In this document: positions 21,064 through 35,100 of the stretch, in pieces
Layout of the letters: every line of letters starts with the position of its first letter
How positions within the stretch are numbered: the stretch's first letter is position 1
NCBI RefSeq assembly: GCF_018991925.1
Contig: NW_024724368.1
Location: 4,746,561-4,810,560 of the forward strand
Origin: Homarus americanus
Lineage: Eukaryota > Arthropoda > Malacostraca > Decapoda > Nephropidae
Direction of reading: 5' to 3'
Length of the DNA: 64,000 bases
Made by a program: the position numbers and the translations under genes
The notes under the pieces: generated by a model
What the model was told of the DNA's origin: nothing
Database searches by the model: none
The model's input: only the letters and a program-made list of their open reading frames with translations

Positions 21064-21600
21064 GATTTATTTGTTTGTGTTTTCCTAGCATATAATTGTG
21101 GGTGATAAAGAAGGTTATTGAAGACCCTTCTTAGTGTGCCTATAGGCGACCCCCGGACAGTGGTGTAACTGCACTATCACTGTTTTTCCACTGCCGGATT
21201 GGCCTGTGTTCCCCGACCCCCAACGGACACACACAATCCCACCTACTGTGAGGTGTGCTCCACTGGAGGGGCTCTAGCACGAATACTTAAATATAAGCAG
21301 GTGCCTCGGCCAGGGTAAGTAAGGAAGGATTTCAGCAAGAGAGAAAGACCTCAAACCACGTCAGTACTGCCATTCAATAGCTGCCCTCCAGCAGGAGTGT
21401 GGGTCACTCACTCTACCCGTGGGGAGGGCTAACTAGCGTTGACAGTCCTGAACGCTCGTGAGGTAGTTGGGTGACAGTCGTGGTCGTTTCCAAAGGCGGA
21501 GACCCCCAAGGGGCGTTGCCCCCAAAAAGGTTTCTCGGAAGGCCAGTGATCGACAGAGAGGTCGAGTTGTAGTCAGGTCGTCAACAGTAGAAGAAGGGCT
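21064..21600 (-). promoter_or_regulatory. probable 5' UTR/internal promoter region of the non-LTR element
   Basis: This ~540 bp upstream of ORF1 is clearly richer in GC and C-runs than its surroundings and has no long minus-strand frame. Non-LTR elements carry internal promoters in this position (family knowledge). The exact 5' end and initiator were not identified. Confidence 0.5.
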
Positions 21601-21620
21601 GGCTGCTCAGCAGTACAAGT

Positions 21621-21798
21621 CATGTGACTTTTTTCCTGTGGACTTTATTTCCGTCCACCGTTTATACGCTTCAATTAGGTCACCCCTTTCCTGTCTGTGG
21701 TATAAGCTAGGCAATTACAGGCGTTCTAATCTCTTTGGGTAGCTGAGGTGCCGTAGTGTAGGCACCAGTCTGTTGACCCTCGTTTGGACATTTTCAAT
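21621..21798 (-). pseudogene. C-terminal reverse-transcriptase fragment of a second non-LTR element
   Basis: On the minus strand one frame reads IENVQTRVNRLVPTLRHLSY then PKRLERL, a TAA stop, then LPSLYHRQERGDLIEAYK. The pattern VQxRxxRLVPxLRxLxYxxRLxxLxLxxLxxRxxRGDLIxxYK is the thumb/connection region that ends RT ORFs of CR1/RTE-like elements (family knowledge). It is degraded by one in-frame stop and carries no palm motifs. It is on the same strand as, and just 5' of, the better preserved retrotransposon, which suggests one element landed beside or inside the other. Confidence 0.85.
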
Positions 21799-21799
21799 C

Positions 21800-23400
21800 A
21801 ACTATCCGTGTACAGTTAGAATAAGCGACACTTAGAAACAAATGGGTATTATTTGTCAACATCAGATTTTATTTACAACCGTTTAATTCTGTTTTGACGG
21901 TCATAAAAGGATATAAATTTGAACAGACCATAAATCAGAGCAGGTGAATGATAAGACAGGATTTAAAGGCGATACAAGCAGGATAGGATGCATACCTAAT
22001 CAAATACTATGAGAAGACGGGAAAGCTCAGGCATAAACAACACAACTGTTATAGATGTAATATTTTTTCAAAGCGTATAAGCGCACTTACCAAGTACTTT
22101 TCTCAATGAGGTGCTGAATAATAATGAATAAATGTTCATAAAATTAGTCCACTTTTAAATACGCACGGTTATAAATAATATTTATTCATTATATCCAATT
22201 AAATAGATGTCAAAGTAACAGTAACAAAGATAAGAAACATCTAGAAAAAATGGCAACAGTTGTCAATACATTATAAACAAAATAAAATCAAGACAAATAA
22301 AACATTACAGGTACTACTTAACATAAAAAACATTAACTTTTAACAGTATAAAATAAACACATGCGAGAAATCTGAAAAAAACAGCCTACATAAAGCATTC
22401 ATGCAGAAATTAACCAAACAGTTCATCAGAAATTAACCAAACAGTTCATCATAGGAGCCATGTGATGGTTACTTGTACTTTTATCCTTTTCACCACTGAT
22501 CAGCTCAGGACAGCAGGTGCTATAGCTGACTTATTAGGATTTTTTAAACTTGACGTAGACGTAATATGAATGCTGCAACGCTGATTTCCCATAATGTGTT
22601 ATTGACGTCTATCATTACGCTGAAACAAAGATTAACAAAGAAATACCTGTAATTGCATTTTTAGAGTGTCTTGAGTTGGGTTTGTCACTACTGCTTGAGG
22701 TGTCGTTTACTTATATTAATGGCTCACAGTTCTGTTAATTATCAACATAATGCCTAACTTTAAAAAACATAAACAACTGTTGCTCATCAAAATTGAGTTA
22801 ATTGTTGTCTCTTCTGTACGTTCTTACAACATCGTTTGGCAGTCTGAGGAATACTAGAATTCAGGAACACTGTTTTATCGCTCGGTAGAAAAGACATGTA
22901 TACAGTACCTCTTATAATCTTTAAATGTTAATGAGTATTGTATTTACGTGCTAAAAGACGTTAGGTGTTGAGGTCCAGTAATAATTATAATGTCAACACA
23001 TTCATTATAATAATAAATCAGATCTACCCCCACCTAATGCTAACTTAAAGTTCAAATAAGGTAAATATTTTTTTAGTATTTATTTGTAGTATTTTCTTTT
23101 TTACATTTAAGATCCAAACAAGCTAACCATCCATTACAACAACGTCCAGCAATACTAGGTTGTGAACAGTGACTGCCTGGTAGACGGTGGACTGTTAAAA
23201 CTCTGGCTTTTGCTGGTCATGTGTTCCCATTTGTATGTTTTTACATTGAAGAATTGTAGCTAAACATTTCAATTACAAGTTGTGAAAATATCTGTCGTGA
23301 GTAACAGTATACAGTATATCTTTTTAACTAAACAAGAAAACAAACAACGTGTCTCTTAACAGAGTTCCGTGGTTGACCTTTTCCAAATCCTTATCTTGAA
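21800..23400. other. AT-rich intergenic DNA
   Basis: No coding or bounded element beyond a short tandem duplication. Confidence 0.6.
22404..22449. repeat. 23-bp tandem duplication
   Basis: CAGAAATTAACCAAACAGTT plus CAT occurs twice in direct succession with no differences. Confidence 0.95.
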
Positions 23401-24133
23401 TTCTTTTGTACAATCTTCATAATGTTTATTTTAAAACGAGCATTTTACTGAAACACAGTAAAGTGATACTAAGGCGTACCTCGCTACGTAAACAACAGCT
23501 GACTTGTCACTTCTGTGAGTTTGCTTATTTCGTGTTTGCCCGAATTAAAAATTTACCACACTTTTCTTTGTGGTTAATCTCATTACAAAGATGTAACTCA
23601 TCGGTGTGTCACAACAAAAACGTTTATATAATCCTGTATTTAGAATTCTTTGTTCTCACTGAACTGACCTTTAAGCCTTATTCTAGCATAATTATCCGGA
23701 CTTCATCCAGGTTTGGCAGAGGTCAAAAGGTCAAGGGGAAAAAGGTGTAGTACATACGCATTTGAAAAATAAATGCAAATCAACACTGCCAAAATGACTG
23801 AAGACCTTGGCGATGTGTCTTTGTCGATGACGGCACCTGCGACGTGAACACAGAGCTGTATTAAATATTTTACACCTGCGGCAACTGTGCTGGCAGTTGC
23901 TCGAGTCATCATGAGTGCCTCGTCCTCGCAATAATACCTCATCCTTTCATACTGCCCCAGCCCTGAAAAACACGATGACCTTGCTAGATAACGCGTGAAA
24001 CTTTGGATATTTCAGATGGATCCTTGCACAGGATGTAAGGGGGTGCCCAATAAACTAGTCCCTTCCGGGGCAATCTGTAAATCTTTCAGATGGATGCTAA
24101 AGGAGTGAGTCAAATTGTGTTCGTGTCAAATAG

Positions 24134-24134
<1 letters not shown>

Positions 24135-24211
<77 letters not shown>
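24135..24211. repeat. (TA)n microsatellite
   Basis: About 38 TA units. Confidence 0.98.
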
Positions 24212-24213
<2 letters not shown>

Positions 24214-25128
24214 CACATTTATAAACGCGTATCTTTTCTCCGTAATATTAAAATGTCCTTTTTAGTATAACCGGATCGCTGATGAGTCAAGAATTAAATT
24301 TGTGAAATTTGTGTGAAAGATTATACTTGTTATGGTTAACTGGAAAAATTGTTCAAGGAAACTACGAATAAAGTGTGTTTTGGGTTGACACATGGGGTCA
24401 CAGTCACCGTCAGAAGACACTTGGTATACCTTGTAGTGCTGACCCACCACAATATAACGTACAACAAAAGTGTCGTAAAAAAAAAGCCAAATTTCAACGT
24501 GTTATACCAGACATACTGCTTAAAATGTAAACAAAAAATTCGTTTTAAGGGACTGCCAGTTTCTATAAAGAGTAATATTTTGCTATTGGACTTTAGATAT
24601 AAGTTACGTTACCTTTCAACATGCTTGGATATTCATTATTTTGGAGGTAATGTCAAAATTTAATTATTTACCGTAAATACTTCTCCGAAAAATCTGCAGT
24701 CACCGCGTGTCATCTGTTTGTTTACAACCGGGACCCGCTCAGTACTCTTACACTAAAAACGTAAAATTACACCAAGACGCTTCAACACAGTTGCTTTTAT
24801 TGGAACCAGATATCAAAATAAGTACTTTCTGTTTGGCGGGGTGTCCGCCTCCCCCCTCGGCTAGGAAGTTAGGTAAGGTTAGGTAGGTTTCTTTGGTTGG
24901 TTAGTTGGAATTGAATTGAAACAGCTTATTTAGCCAGAAAAACATAGTGGACAATATTAACATGGCTGAGCCAGTTGAGAACCTGAGCTCTCTTTTAGGC
25001 ACCTGATATATACTATTCATTTATCTCAGGAAGTATTATGTAACATTTAGTAACATCTGGAATAGTACAATAGCATGGTGGTAATAAGAACATCTCATAA
25101 TGTTACCACAGTTATCACTTCAATATTT

Positions 25129-25175
25129 ATTTATTTTATTTTTTTATTTATTTTTTATTTTTTTATTTATATTAT
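25129..25175. repeat. T-rich low-complexity tract
   Basis: Irregular TTTATTTATTTTTTA repeats. Confidence 0.8.
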
Positions 25176-27287
25176 AAGCATATGCATAAATTCTATGGGT
25201 CTTTAACATTTTATTATAAATGGGGATTTTCTAAAGAAAATGAATGTCAGATTTAAACAAAGCACACTAAAATAAACCAGAAACAGATTTCCCTATAAAA
25301 AAAAAACGAAGGGGACGTTAAAACGAATCTTTGCCAAATTCAGAACACAAGATACACATTTCAATTTATATTTCGTGAAATAATGTTATTTTTTTCCTAA
25401 GACTAACCCGCACTGTAAGAGGACTGCATCCCACCCCATTGGTTAAATATTCGGTCCAAGTAAAGAGTGGGACAGGAATCCAGTTTTTCGAATGGCCACC
25501 AATTAAGGCAACTAGTCTGGTCACGTGGCAGTCAGCTGATGAAGAAGACCTGTCGTTCTACCACACCTTAGTAACAGACAGTACAAAAAAGTAGCCATCC
25601 ATTCGCAGATTTAGCGGAGCCCACACTCTAGATGTGGGTGAAATTACTTATTGATTTTGAGAAATGTTAATTTTTGTTCTGAATCTGCCACTTAAAAATT
25701 TTTCAATTGCAGGAGTGTATCCGAGGCCTGAAGGTCCGAGACGTTGAAATAGACCACAGGATGCAAAGAAACCCAAGTGTGAAGCCTGAACGAATGTGAC
25801 AGAACATACAGTGGAGGAAGTAGAACTTGGCCGATAAATTAAAGGACGGAGACCCTTCGACGCCTCCACTCCAGGGACCTGCCAGCCAGTGCATTCAACC
25901 CGTTATCCTCCGGGGAAAACTGAAAGTAATTATTTTTCATTTTCTATCAAGTAATGTCATTCGTTAGGTGACTGAATGCATAGTACCCAAATATCGTAAA
26001 CACCGTAAGACAATCTCACAAGTGATTTGAACATCTGAGGTACAGTATATAAATTCTCATCAGAAGCCGGACCTTCCGCTTTGTTAAGATTATCAGCGTA
26101 GCTAGGACCAAGCTCCTATATCATTCCTCAGCATCAAAGTAGCATAATTGTACAGCATAGTAGAGGTAGCTTTTTAGTTCAACGGCTTTCCTGGTGCACA
26201 GGCGATGCATATATGTTAACTTCAAGAACAAATTGTCGCAAAATATGATAACAAATATCTATAAAACTTGCTTGAAATGTATTCGTATATCTGCAGGTCT
26301 TTGACGAATGTTGGCATGTCTAGCAGCTGGTCACGTGGGCTGGGAAGGGTCATGTGGGAATACAAATTATTTAATGATCCGGTTTATGTAGACAAGTTTG
26401 TCAGGTTTTGAAAAGTGATCATCAGAGCCGACTCACTCAGGAGGGTAGACGTTTAGCCATCATATTTTTCCATGTAAAATAAGCGATATCGCCACGTATG
26501 TAAGTCGGTGTGTTCTTGTCAGTAGGGAGTTCCAGGGTGCATGCCCCCCACCCCGGGGGTATAAGTGAGTTTGGTAGGCAGAAGAGGTTTTGCAGAATGT
26601 AAGTCATGGATCCTCCCTGTTGCTCTCGTAGGCCGGCGGAGGGCCCGTGATGGTGGTCCTACTAAGTGTAGCTAACTAGAACAACGTCTGTGTAAATATC
26701 GTATCTGTGAAATAGGAAAAGCGACTGTGTTTGAATAAGGCTTTAAAGAATGAGTTTTATGAAGCTTTACCAAGAAAACACTGCCACAGTGCCACACTGC
26801 CTTGGGGCCCTAGACCATCCTGTCAGTAGTGGGAGACAGTGTACTAAGATAAACATGGTTATAAATTGCGCCGCATACCCCTAAGACCTTCCTCCTTAAA
26901 CTCATTCAAGGACAGAAATGTTTACGGCTTTGGTGTCTTGAGACAACACTGTTGGGCTTCAGGTGGAGTTGTTGGACGGGAACTCCCCCGAGATGGGTGT
27001 GTTAAATTCGTCCTTGAAACCTTGTCTGGAAGATCACCGCGGCAGCCTCTCCCTTACTATAGTCCCATGATGGAACAACGCCTCTTGTCTTATTTTGCGA
27101 TCGAAATGTCATGTCATTTGGAGTTTCCTCAGTTAATATACTTCGTTGGTATTCTATAAAGTATTTTTCATTTAAGTTACTTGGCAAGGTAGTGTTAATT
27201 CACGGCAAATTAAACAATTATGTACGACCAGAAGAGTTTCAAATCGAACGAAACAATAATAAAAAAATGGTAAGGTGGGCCAGACTT

Positions 27288-27436
27288 CTAGTTTTTGTTG
27301 GGGGCAGGAGTGTGAGACGAGGCGCTGGCGGGCTGGGAGGAGCTGGGCGTGGAGGCCGTGGACCACCACGCCCTGCTCCTCCCGTCGCTTCCTCTGCTCA
27401 TCTGTCCACTGCCAAGGCCGTTGTGGGAGTAATTTT
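27288..27436 (-). CDS. candidate terminal coding exon, unidentified Ser-rich protein
   Basis: A GC-rich island in AT-rich surroundings. On the minus strand a possible splice acceptor (CCTGATTACAG, AG at 27438-27437) is followed by an open frame NYSHNGLGSGQMSRGSDG...STPSSSQPASASSHTPAPNK ending at a TAG at 27290-27288. The Ser/Pro/Ala-rich low complexity resembles the disordered C-terminus of a regulatory protein. The same DNA is also open in another minus frame (MHPDYRKLLPQRPWQWTDEQ...) and on the plus strand, as happens in GC-rich sequence. No family is recognised and no upstream exon was found. Confidence 0.3.
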
Positions 27437-27651
27437 CTGTAATCAGGGTGCATCAGGGTATCTCAGTCTTGAATCACCGTGAGACTCAGTTCTCTGACAA
27501 GTAAAATCCTCTTTAGACCATAATTATTTAGTGTATTAAAATGACTTGTATAATCCTTGCGTTGACGCCACAAAGGGCACATGTTTGCATATCTCACGGA
27601 CGGAGTAATTCTCTAAATAGAATATGTAAGTCAATTTTTTACGTATATAAC

Positions 27652-28191
<540 letters not shown>

Positions 28192-30935
28192 GTTTCTTCT
28201 GGCAGCACTTAGAACGTTGCAGGGGATTGTAATCAAAAGTTTGTTTAGCTATGCAAATGTTAATGTATCACTCAGACAAGATGGCTTAACCTGTCATGTA
28301 AAATTCTTGCATTACGGCTAAGACTCACCAGGCTAAATACCGAAGATATCACAATACTTAGATATGGGTGAGCAAGTTGATGACATCAGTGACTGACGTA
28401 ATGAATCTCGTTGACTACAGGCAGGCCATAATTACGTTGACGCCATAACTATCTTAAATAACTACCCGTGTGTTTAACTTAAGGTACATCCGTACCTTGT
28501 ATTAAAACCACTTTACTAAACACAAAATTAATGGAGATAAAATACAAAAAAGATGAGACAAAAGAAAGTGAAAAGAAATCGATTTTTTTATATAACCTTC
28601 CGTTCCTAAATCAAACGAGATTCTTCTTCTTGCGTAAGTGAAGCAACGTGTTTGAAAAGTATTCGACCGTAATGCCCACCCATGTCGACGGCCAGTAAAC
28701 TAAATGAATGAACGGAAATTAGCATTCTCTCCTATGGTAAAATTTTCAGTAAAAAGACTACTTTAGTTAAAGAGTTCCAGTGAAAAGCAGAAAATTTAAG
28801 TTTGTTAAGAGATATAGGCTCTCCTACCAGTACAGTAATGACGGGTTTGTCGTAAATATCGTATATATTATATGTAATTGTCCTACAAACTCATGAGAGC
28901 ACACCAATATTCACTGACGACACTGCTCTTTCGAATGAAACTTCCACATGTGTACAAGGAATTTTTAAACATTATTTGTAAGGCTAGATGAATAATCCTC
29001 AAAACTTAAGATTGTATACTAATATACGCGCCAAGATTAAATTTATCTATCAGCGAACTGTACAGGTGGTGTAAGGAACTTAACTTTCGTGATGTGAATA
29101 TCCAGTTTGTTCAGTAAATTGCTGTTATATTCATTGTTTTTCTTTCATCATTTATATGAAAGAGATAGAAGGATAGGTCTTGGACTTGCCATTTTTATGT
29201 TGTGTACGACAAAGCAAAACGTTGAAATACCGTAATAGGTATTGGTGGGAATCAGATGCCGTATTGTGGGTTCTGTCTTGTTTTAGCCAGCCGTTAACAC
29301 CTGGGTCAATACGGCTGACTGTGTTGTGGGTTAACCATAGCCTTGAGCAACATGAAGGTACACTAAACACAACACAACATAACACAAGCAATAACTAACT
29401 AGCTAACTAACTAAATAAATAAATAGTTGGTAAAAAAAGGGCGTGGCGCTAAACAAAGACCACCCATAAGGTCATAACAAATTTCATGTGATTCCTGGCC
29501 ACACTGTTGACAAGAATAGTATTTTTAAGATAGGCTTATATTATGCTACCATCTGTCCACAGAGTATAAATAATAATATATGTTGATTTTGCTTTAAAGT
29601 TACTTTAAAATTATCTTACGAACACCTGCTAGTAAATACCACACAGCCATTATTAGAACAGTCGAAATGTGTATCGTTTTTAAATGATAATAGAGTAATA
29701 TTAAAAAAATTAAGACGATAAAATAATTATGTACATTTGTGTTATCAAACTAAAACCAACTTAAACCGACTAAACCTATTCAAAACGCCTAAACTCTACT
29801 CCACAGAGCCTTTTTTATGTGAATTAAATCCACTTTATTCTTAACATCAACATACTGTATATGTGAACCATGAGACAATAGTTTGTCATAGGAACAGGGT
29901 GGATACAGCACACATTCTTAGATACACAACGAGGCAGCGTGGCCGGCACCGCCTTTGCTTCCTCAACTGTTTATTATGCACCTTTTTAAAGCTGAATGTT
30001 CAGGAATCGAGTTAACGACCCTTAGGACAGGAGTCGAGCTCTGTATACACTCGGCCTCCGCTCGCCTCTTTTATTTTTTTACATTTCTATAAATAGTTTG
30101 GAATCAAAATATGGTAAAACAAATCTTAAGTCCGAATTGGTACATATCTCGGTGTGGAAATGTTGTGATATATATATAACTGAAATGAATTAAGAGACAA
30201 ACATACTGCGTATAGTTAGACAGATGGACTATTTATCAGGTTCTAGTAATTCTGTGTAGGATTAAGTCTGGCAACAGCTCCCTGGCCAAGACAACACGGG
30301 CCGGACTGTTACACCCAACAGTTTTTGTGTGGGCAAACTTGAGGTAGGAAAGTCAAGGCTGTATGCTCAAGGTCCCCCACCTCGTGTAGGAGTGTTGAAT
30401 AATTACGGTACACGGCCACATCACCCCGCACCTGACACTTCCCTTTCCTCACAACAAATGAAAAACTATATACCTGTGTAGTTAGGCTGCACCTTTTCTC
30501 TTTCTGTATACTGTATATTAGAAGAGGATTACATTATAATTAAGTGGAGGTGGTTGAGATCAGATGCGGCACATGGCAACTAACGGAAATGATGAAAAGC
30601 ACAAAAGGTTTAGACAAGTTTGACAGTTCGTCTGCTCGTTTTTTATGTATAACTTAGCTATCTTGATGTTTCAATCGTATTATCGTTGTGACCCAAGTCC
30701 TTGAATTTGATCAGTTAGCAAATAAACCGCAACACGATATATATCTTCCCATGACTTGTTTATGGATGAGGGAGGACTCTGTAATAGAATAATTACGGGT
30801 GATAATCTTCCACAAAACCTTATTTCAGATGAGGGATACAGTATGTATCCAACTGAATAAAGTATAAAACACCGTTTGAATAGTCTTCTAATTAGTATTT
30901 TTCAACTAATGTGAACTAGTTAAGTTAGATTCAAA

Positions 30936-30958
30936 ACACACACACACACACACACACA
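30936..30958. repeat. (CA)n microsatellite
   Basis: About 11 CA units. Confidence 0.95.
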
Positions 30959-31372
30959 AGACGTCTCGGGACCCTTATAGTAACGCCGGGAAGATCTGGT
31001 TTTGCAGGTGGCACGTGTCCTTCAGCCGCTGTAGGCGTTTTCGGAGGGTTTGTTATACTCAAGGTGTATCGGCGATATAAGGCGTGTCCAGTCTCATGGC
31101 AGAGTGAATTTTAGAATCGGTGGGATTTTTTATATATACCTTATATGGCGAGTGTAATTTTTGTATACACTATATTTACAGACTGATATAATTAATAAAC
31201 TCACCGACAGTAAATATAGACAAAAATTTGTCAATCCTTCCCTGGAAGATAAATTGATAAATTACTGTAACGCGTTTAATTGCCTGAATTTTATTTTATA
31301 TTTCTTCATTGTTTCTTTACCACTATAGCTAAAAGTAATTAATCTTCAAAAATCAATATACAGTGCAGTAGA

Positions 31373-31412
31373 TTTTTATTTATTTATTTATTTATTATTA
31401 TTATTATTTTTT
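31373..31412. repeat. (TTTA)n/(TTA)n tract
   Basis: TTTATTTA repeats passing into ATT repeats and a T-run. Confidence 0.9.
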
Positions 31413-31605
31413 TTAATCCGACCAATATCATGGTCATTTTGAGGCCATGTGCACTTGATATTAGGAGATAATCTGAAGTCAATAGTAGTTATATTTTACT
31501 AAACAAAAACGCCTGAGTAGAATACCGCATTAAAGAAAAAGTATTGAATTTTTCTGATGAAAATGGGGGTCCGGACCCCTTGGATCCGAACCTAGCATTA
31601 TGTAC

Positions 31606-31973
31606 TGTAGGTAGTAGGCAGCTACCAAACAGGGAGGTACTACCGCCTGGGAAAATAATGGAAGCATAATGTTTTGTCTAATGGTAGACCCTGCTGCCAT
31701 AAGGCATCACGAAAATTGTGACCAAGTCCCACTTTGCTAATCTGACTTTCTGCCTCATTTACACACAATTGCAGGGTCTCAATTGTTTCTCTTACTTTGA
31801 CAACACAATATACATACTGCATATCGTTTCTCACAATTTATTTTATTTGTAATTTTTGTAGTTTTTATGGTTCTTTATTATTATTATTATTATTATTACT
31901 ACTACAGTTTTGGCATTATTATTATTATTCTATTTTAATTTTTAATTTTTATTATAAATTTTATTTACTATGA

Positions 31974-32032
<59 letters not shown>

Positions 32033-32107
32033 AGCATTTTCGCCCCTCCTAGACCCCGATGTGGGTTTGTGATCTGTGCCCAGGTGGGCTAATCCTTATT
32101 AAAAAAC
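31606..32107 (+). repeat. ATT-associated interspersed repeat, copy C
   Basis: Collinear with copy B from GTAGGTAGTAGGCAGCTACC through the CTGCTGCCATAAGGCATCAC block, the ATT tracts (31874-31904 and 31976-32030) and the GATGTGGG...GGTGGGCTAATCC tail with an A-rich end. The tail is more diverged than in B. Confidence 0.85.
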
Positions 32108-32109
32108 AC

Positions 32110-35100
32110 AACAACAACACTGACAGTAACTATTCTAGTGATGTTATCAGTACTGGTGACGAAGCGACTGTTTTCCTCATTAAGCGATAAGATTTTAATT
32201 GTTTTCTACGTAAACAATTGTTCTCCGTTAAGTTTATTTGTATGGTATTCTAATTTACCTCATTCTGTTAAACGATCTATGAAGAGCTTCTCTCACCTAT
32301 ATGGACCTCGACCCAACACTTGCCACAACTTGTAAGCTCACGCGTACAAGTCAAATAACCGAGTTAATAATAGGAGGAGGAGGAGGATGACGATGACGAT
32401 ACCTTCTCACACTTCCTGGAAAATGATGCCAGTTTTCCGTGACTGATCCTTATTTTCTCTGAGCCGAAAATTTCCCTAAACTGAACCCAACCAGAGATAT
32501 TACAGTACCTCTATATTTATGTATCTATCTATCTGTGTTATATAAATTGGGGTTCTTAATAGCCGAGTGAATACAATAAAACAAATGTGGTCAGAAGTCA
32601 AAGAAACTTCCCTGCTGTTACTAAAATGTGGCTGATTAAAAAAGATACACATAAACGGATAACACTTGTTAATACCCTGGGAGAGTAGGTGATACTTTTT
32701 TGTACCGAATAAAAGTAAATGTCACTGAAAAAATAACAATGGTCAAGTACTAAAAAATACAATTATTCGCCGACTGAAATAACTCGATTAAAAGAAAATA
32801 ACCTTTTGATGGAGGTATGATGATATGTATTTGAGCTTTTCCTTCGATGTAGATATGCTGCTGCAAAAGAAGAGTATTAGAGACTCGTGACACTACTGTA
32901 CGTTGGTCGGTATTAAGAGATTCGTGGCACTACGTTGGAATAAAGGCTCTTTGTGTCCGGTCTTTGTCTGTGTGAATTCTCAGTTGGGAATTAATATATA
33001 TATTTCAAGCACGGCGCTTGTCAAGATTCCCGCATACCCAAGGTCATAGGAAATGTCAGAGCAGTAATGTTGCATCAGGGTATAATCCCCGCGACCGCCT
33101 GCCCGGACCTGGGCACCACACAGATAACAGAACACAAGGGCGAGGCTTCCAGACCCCATCACCTCCTCTCCACCTCTCGCAGGGCGCCTTTCCATAGCTC
33201 CGGGCACGGGTGTGGTGGGAGCATTTTTCTGTTTTTTGCTCTGGTCACTGGGTGACGGCTTCCAGAAGGTGGCCTTCAGTGGGTGTGGTCTTGCTCCTCC
33301 CTACCCACCAAGCCGTCGGTCTCACGCCCCCAACACTGCCCAAAATCACGATGCGACAGTCCAGTCTCTGGCTGGCGAGGTGTTAAATTTTGCATAGGTG
33401 TTGAGGGTCAAGATCATGATATTTTTTTCCTCTGGAGTTTTGACTTTGTGATTATATATGTTCTTTCGCGTGTCACCTTGATCTTAAAGAGCCAGTATAA
33501 CCTGCCGTGGTATTTCAAAATGCTTCGTTTGATCCAGTAATTTTGTGAACTTGTCAAAGGAGATAGGCAACATACTGCTCACTTCATCAATTGAGTTAAA
33601 TTTTTTGAGTTGAACGATATATTCGAGACTTGCATAAGTGTTCATTAGGAGTGAGAAAAGTATACATTATGTTCAAGAGTTCAAAGAGACACCACACAAT
33701 CTAAGGAAATTTGAACCCTGAAGCTTGTATGTGTAGGAGGTCGATTACTTTATCCGTGATTAGTGATGTTAATATAGAGTATATATGAGAGCTTACTAGT
33801 GAAGTTGTTATGGGGGTTTAGAACATCAGAGTTGATCAAGTAATGGAAGAATGCGTCATATGATCATTGTATGCAACTTGCAACATATGATGAAAAAAAA
33901 GTAACTTAAAATTGTTAGGATAAGTTAGTTGCAGTTTCTGTTGACTGTCAATCTGTCCTGAAGTTGTTCTGTACTCAGGCTAAACAATATACTGTTTGTC
34001 CATCATTCCAGCTGCTTATCTACCAACATTAAATATAGAGCTGAACCCAGACCTGTAGCAACAACCATTATTTTCGTCTGCTCTATAATAAACACAAGGC
34101 CAGTCGTTCCTAGTCATCCTTGTGATAGATAGCAACGCCGGAGGCACCTTGTCCACCTTCTTGTTACTAGTACTGTTTTAATGGGTCTGTAGAGAATCAT
34201 TCAATAAAAATGCGTGGAAGGGTAATGGGATACATTCACCTTTTATGGTATATTAGGAATTCCATTACATAGTACCTTCCTGCTATGTCAGCCAGCTCCA
34301 TGATTGTCGACTGACTCACTGAAGGCAATTTGTATACAGACACACACCATAGCTGGGCATATAGTTATTGCTAGTGATATTTCCACTTTTGGTTACAGAT
34401 CATTATAAATAATCGTAAGTTTCATGTAATTCAGTTTATTCGACTTTTAACATAACTGATAAAGACAAGAAAAAGACATGGTGGAAGTAAATACTGTAGT
34501 GAGTCTGTAAACAGGTCTGACTGAGCCAGGAAAGGTTTGCCCGTCCAGCACCGACTAAGCTTCCCATGACAAAATCTTGGTCACCCGCATTTAAGTCATA
34601 AGGGGTTACTGGTGTTACTAGCCTTCTGTGAAACATTAATTCCCCTGCGTCATATTCTCACATTTGATGCTCTTCTTTTTAGATTATTTATATACTGTAT
34701 AAATATGTTTTTGTTTTTTTGTTAGGGTTCATATTTAGAAGTGAACCTGCAGATTCATATTAATGTTAGGTGTTATTTTGGGTATTGTCTAATTTTTTGT
34801 AAGGTCATTATTGATAATACATTCGCGTGAATGATTCTTTGCTCAATTCTCGGGTTTCCTGTTACACACTTTTCCATGACGGACAGATTTTTCAGTGTAA
34901 AGACAGTGAAGTCGGTTCTTGTTACCATCACTTATAATTTTTAGCATATATCGCTTATCTTTTTTGATGTGGGGCATTGAATGATAACATTCACTTCGAT
35001 CAACACCCCCTTTAGTGGCTCAGCATGATCATGTGTGCACTGTACAATGCGTCTTGCAAAATACTGACGTTTACGAAATGCCTTTGTCCAACAATTTTGG

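Larger units (their letters stand above)
17931..21600 (-). mobile_element. 3'-truncated non-LTR retrotransposon (ORF1 + EN)
   Basis: The minus-strand order is a ~0.5-kb GC-richer leader (about 21,600-21,064), ORF1 with zinc knuckles, a small overlapping ORF, and ORF2 with an endonuclease. All frames except the RT end are open over 3.1 kb with few lesions, so the insertion is fairly young. The right (5') limit is approximate: it lies before the RT fragment of a different element at 21,620-21,798. The left (3') limit is a sharp break inside RT; no poly-A or 3' UTR is present. Confidence 0.85.
23401..27280. other. intergenic DNA without recognised genes
   Basis: Frames at 23403-23750, 24349-24663 and 26866-27159 (plus) and 23703-23942 (minus) were examined and show no known domain. 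A short GGTTAGGTTAGGT-like telomere motif lies near 24,874-24,890. A GC-richer patch is at 26,520-26,670. Confidence 0.5.
28195..31600. other. AT-rich intergenic DNA
   Basis: No recognised genes. The overlapping frames at 29,152-29,398 have no domain features. Confidence 0.6.

Noticed and set aside
33067..33397. GC-rich patch with possible exon and pyrimidine-rich acceptor
   Set aside because: Several frames are open on both strands and none shows a motif; no consistent exon could be drawn.
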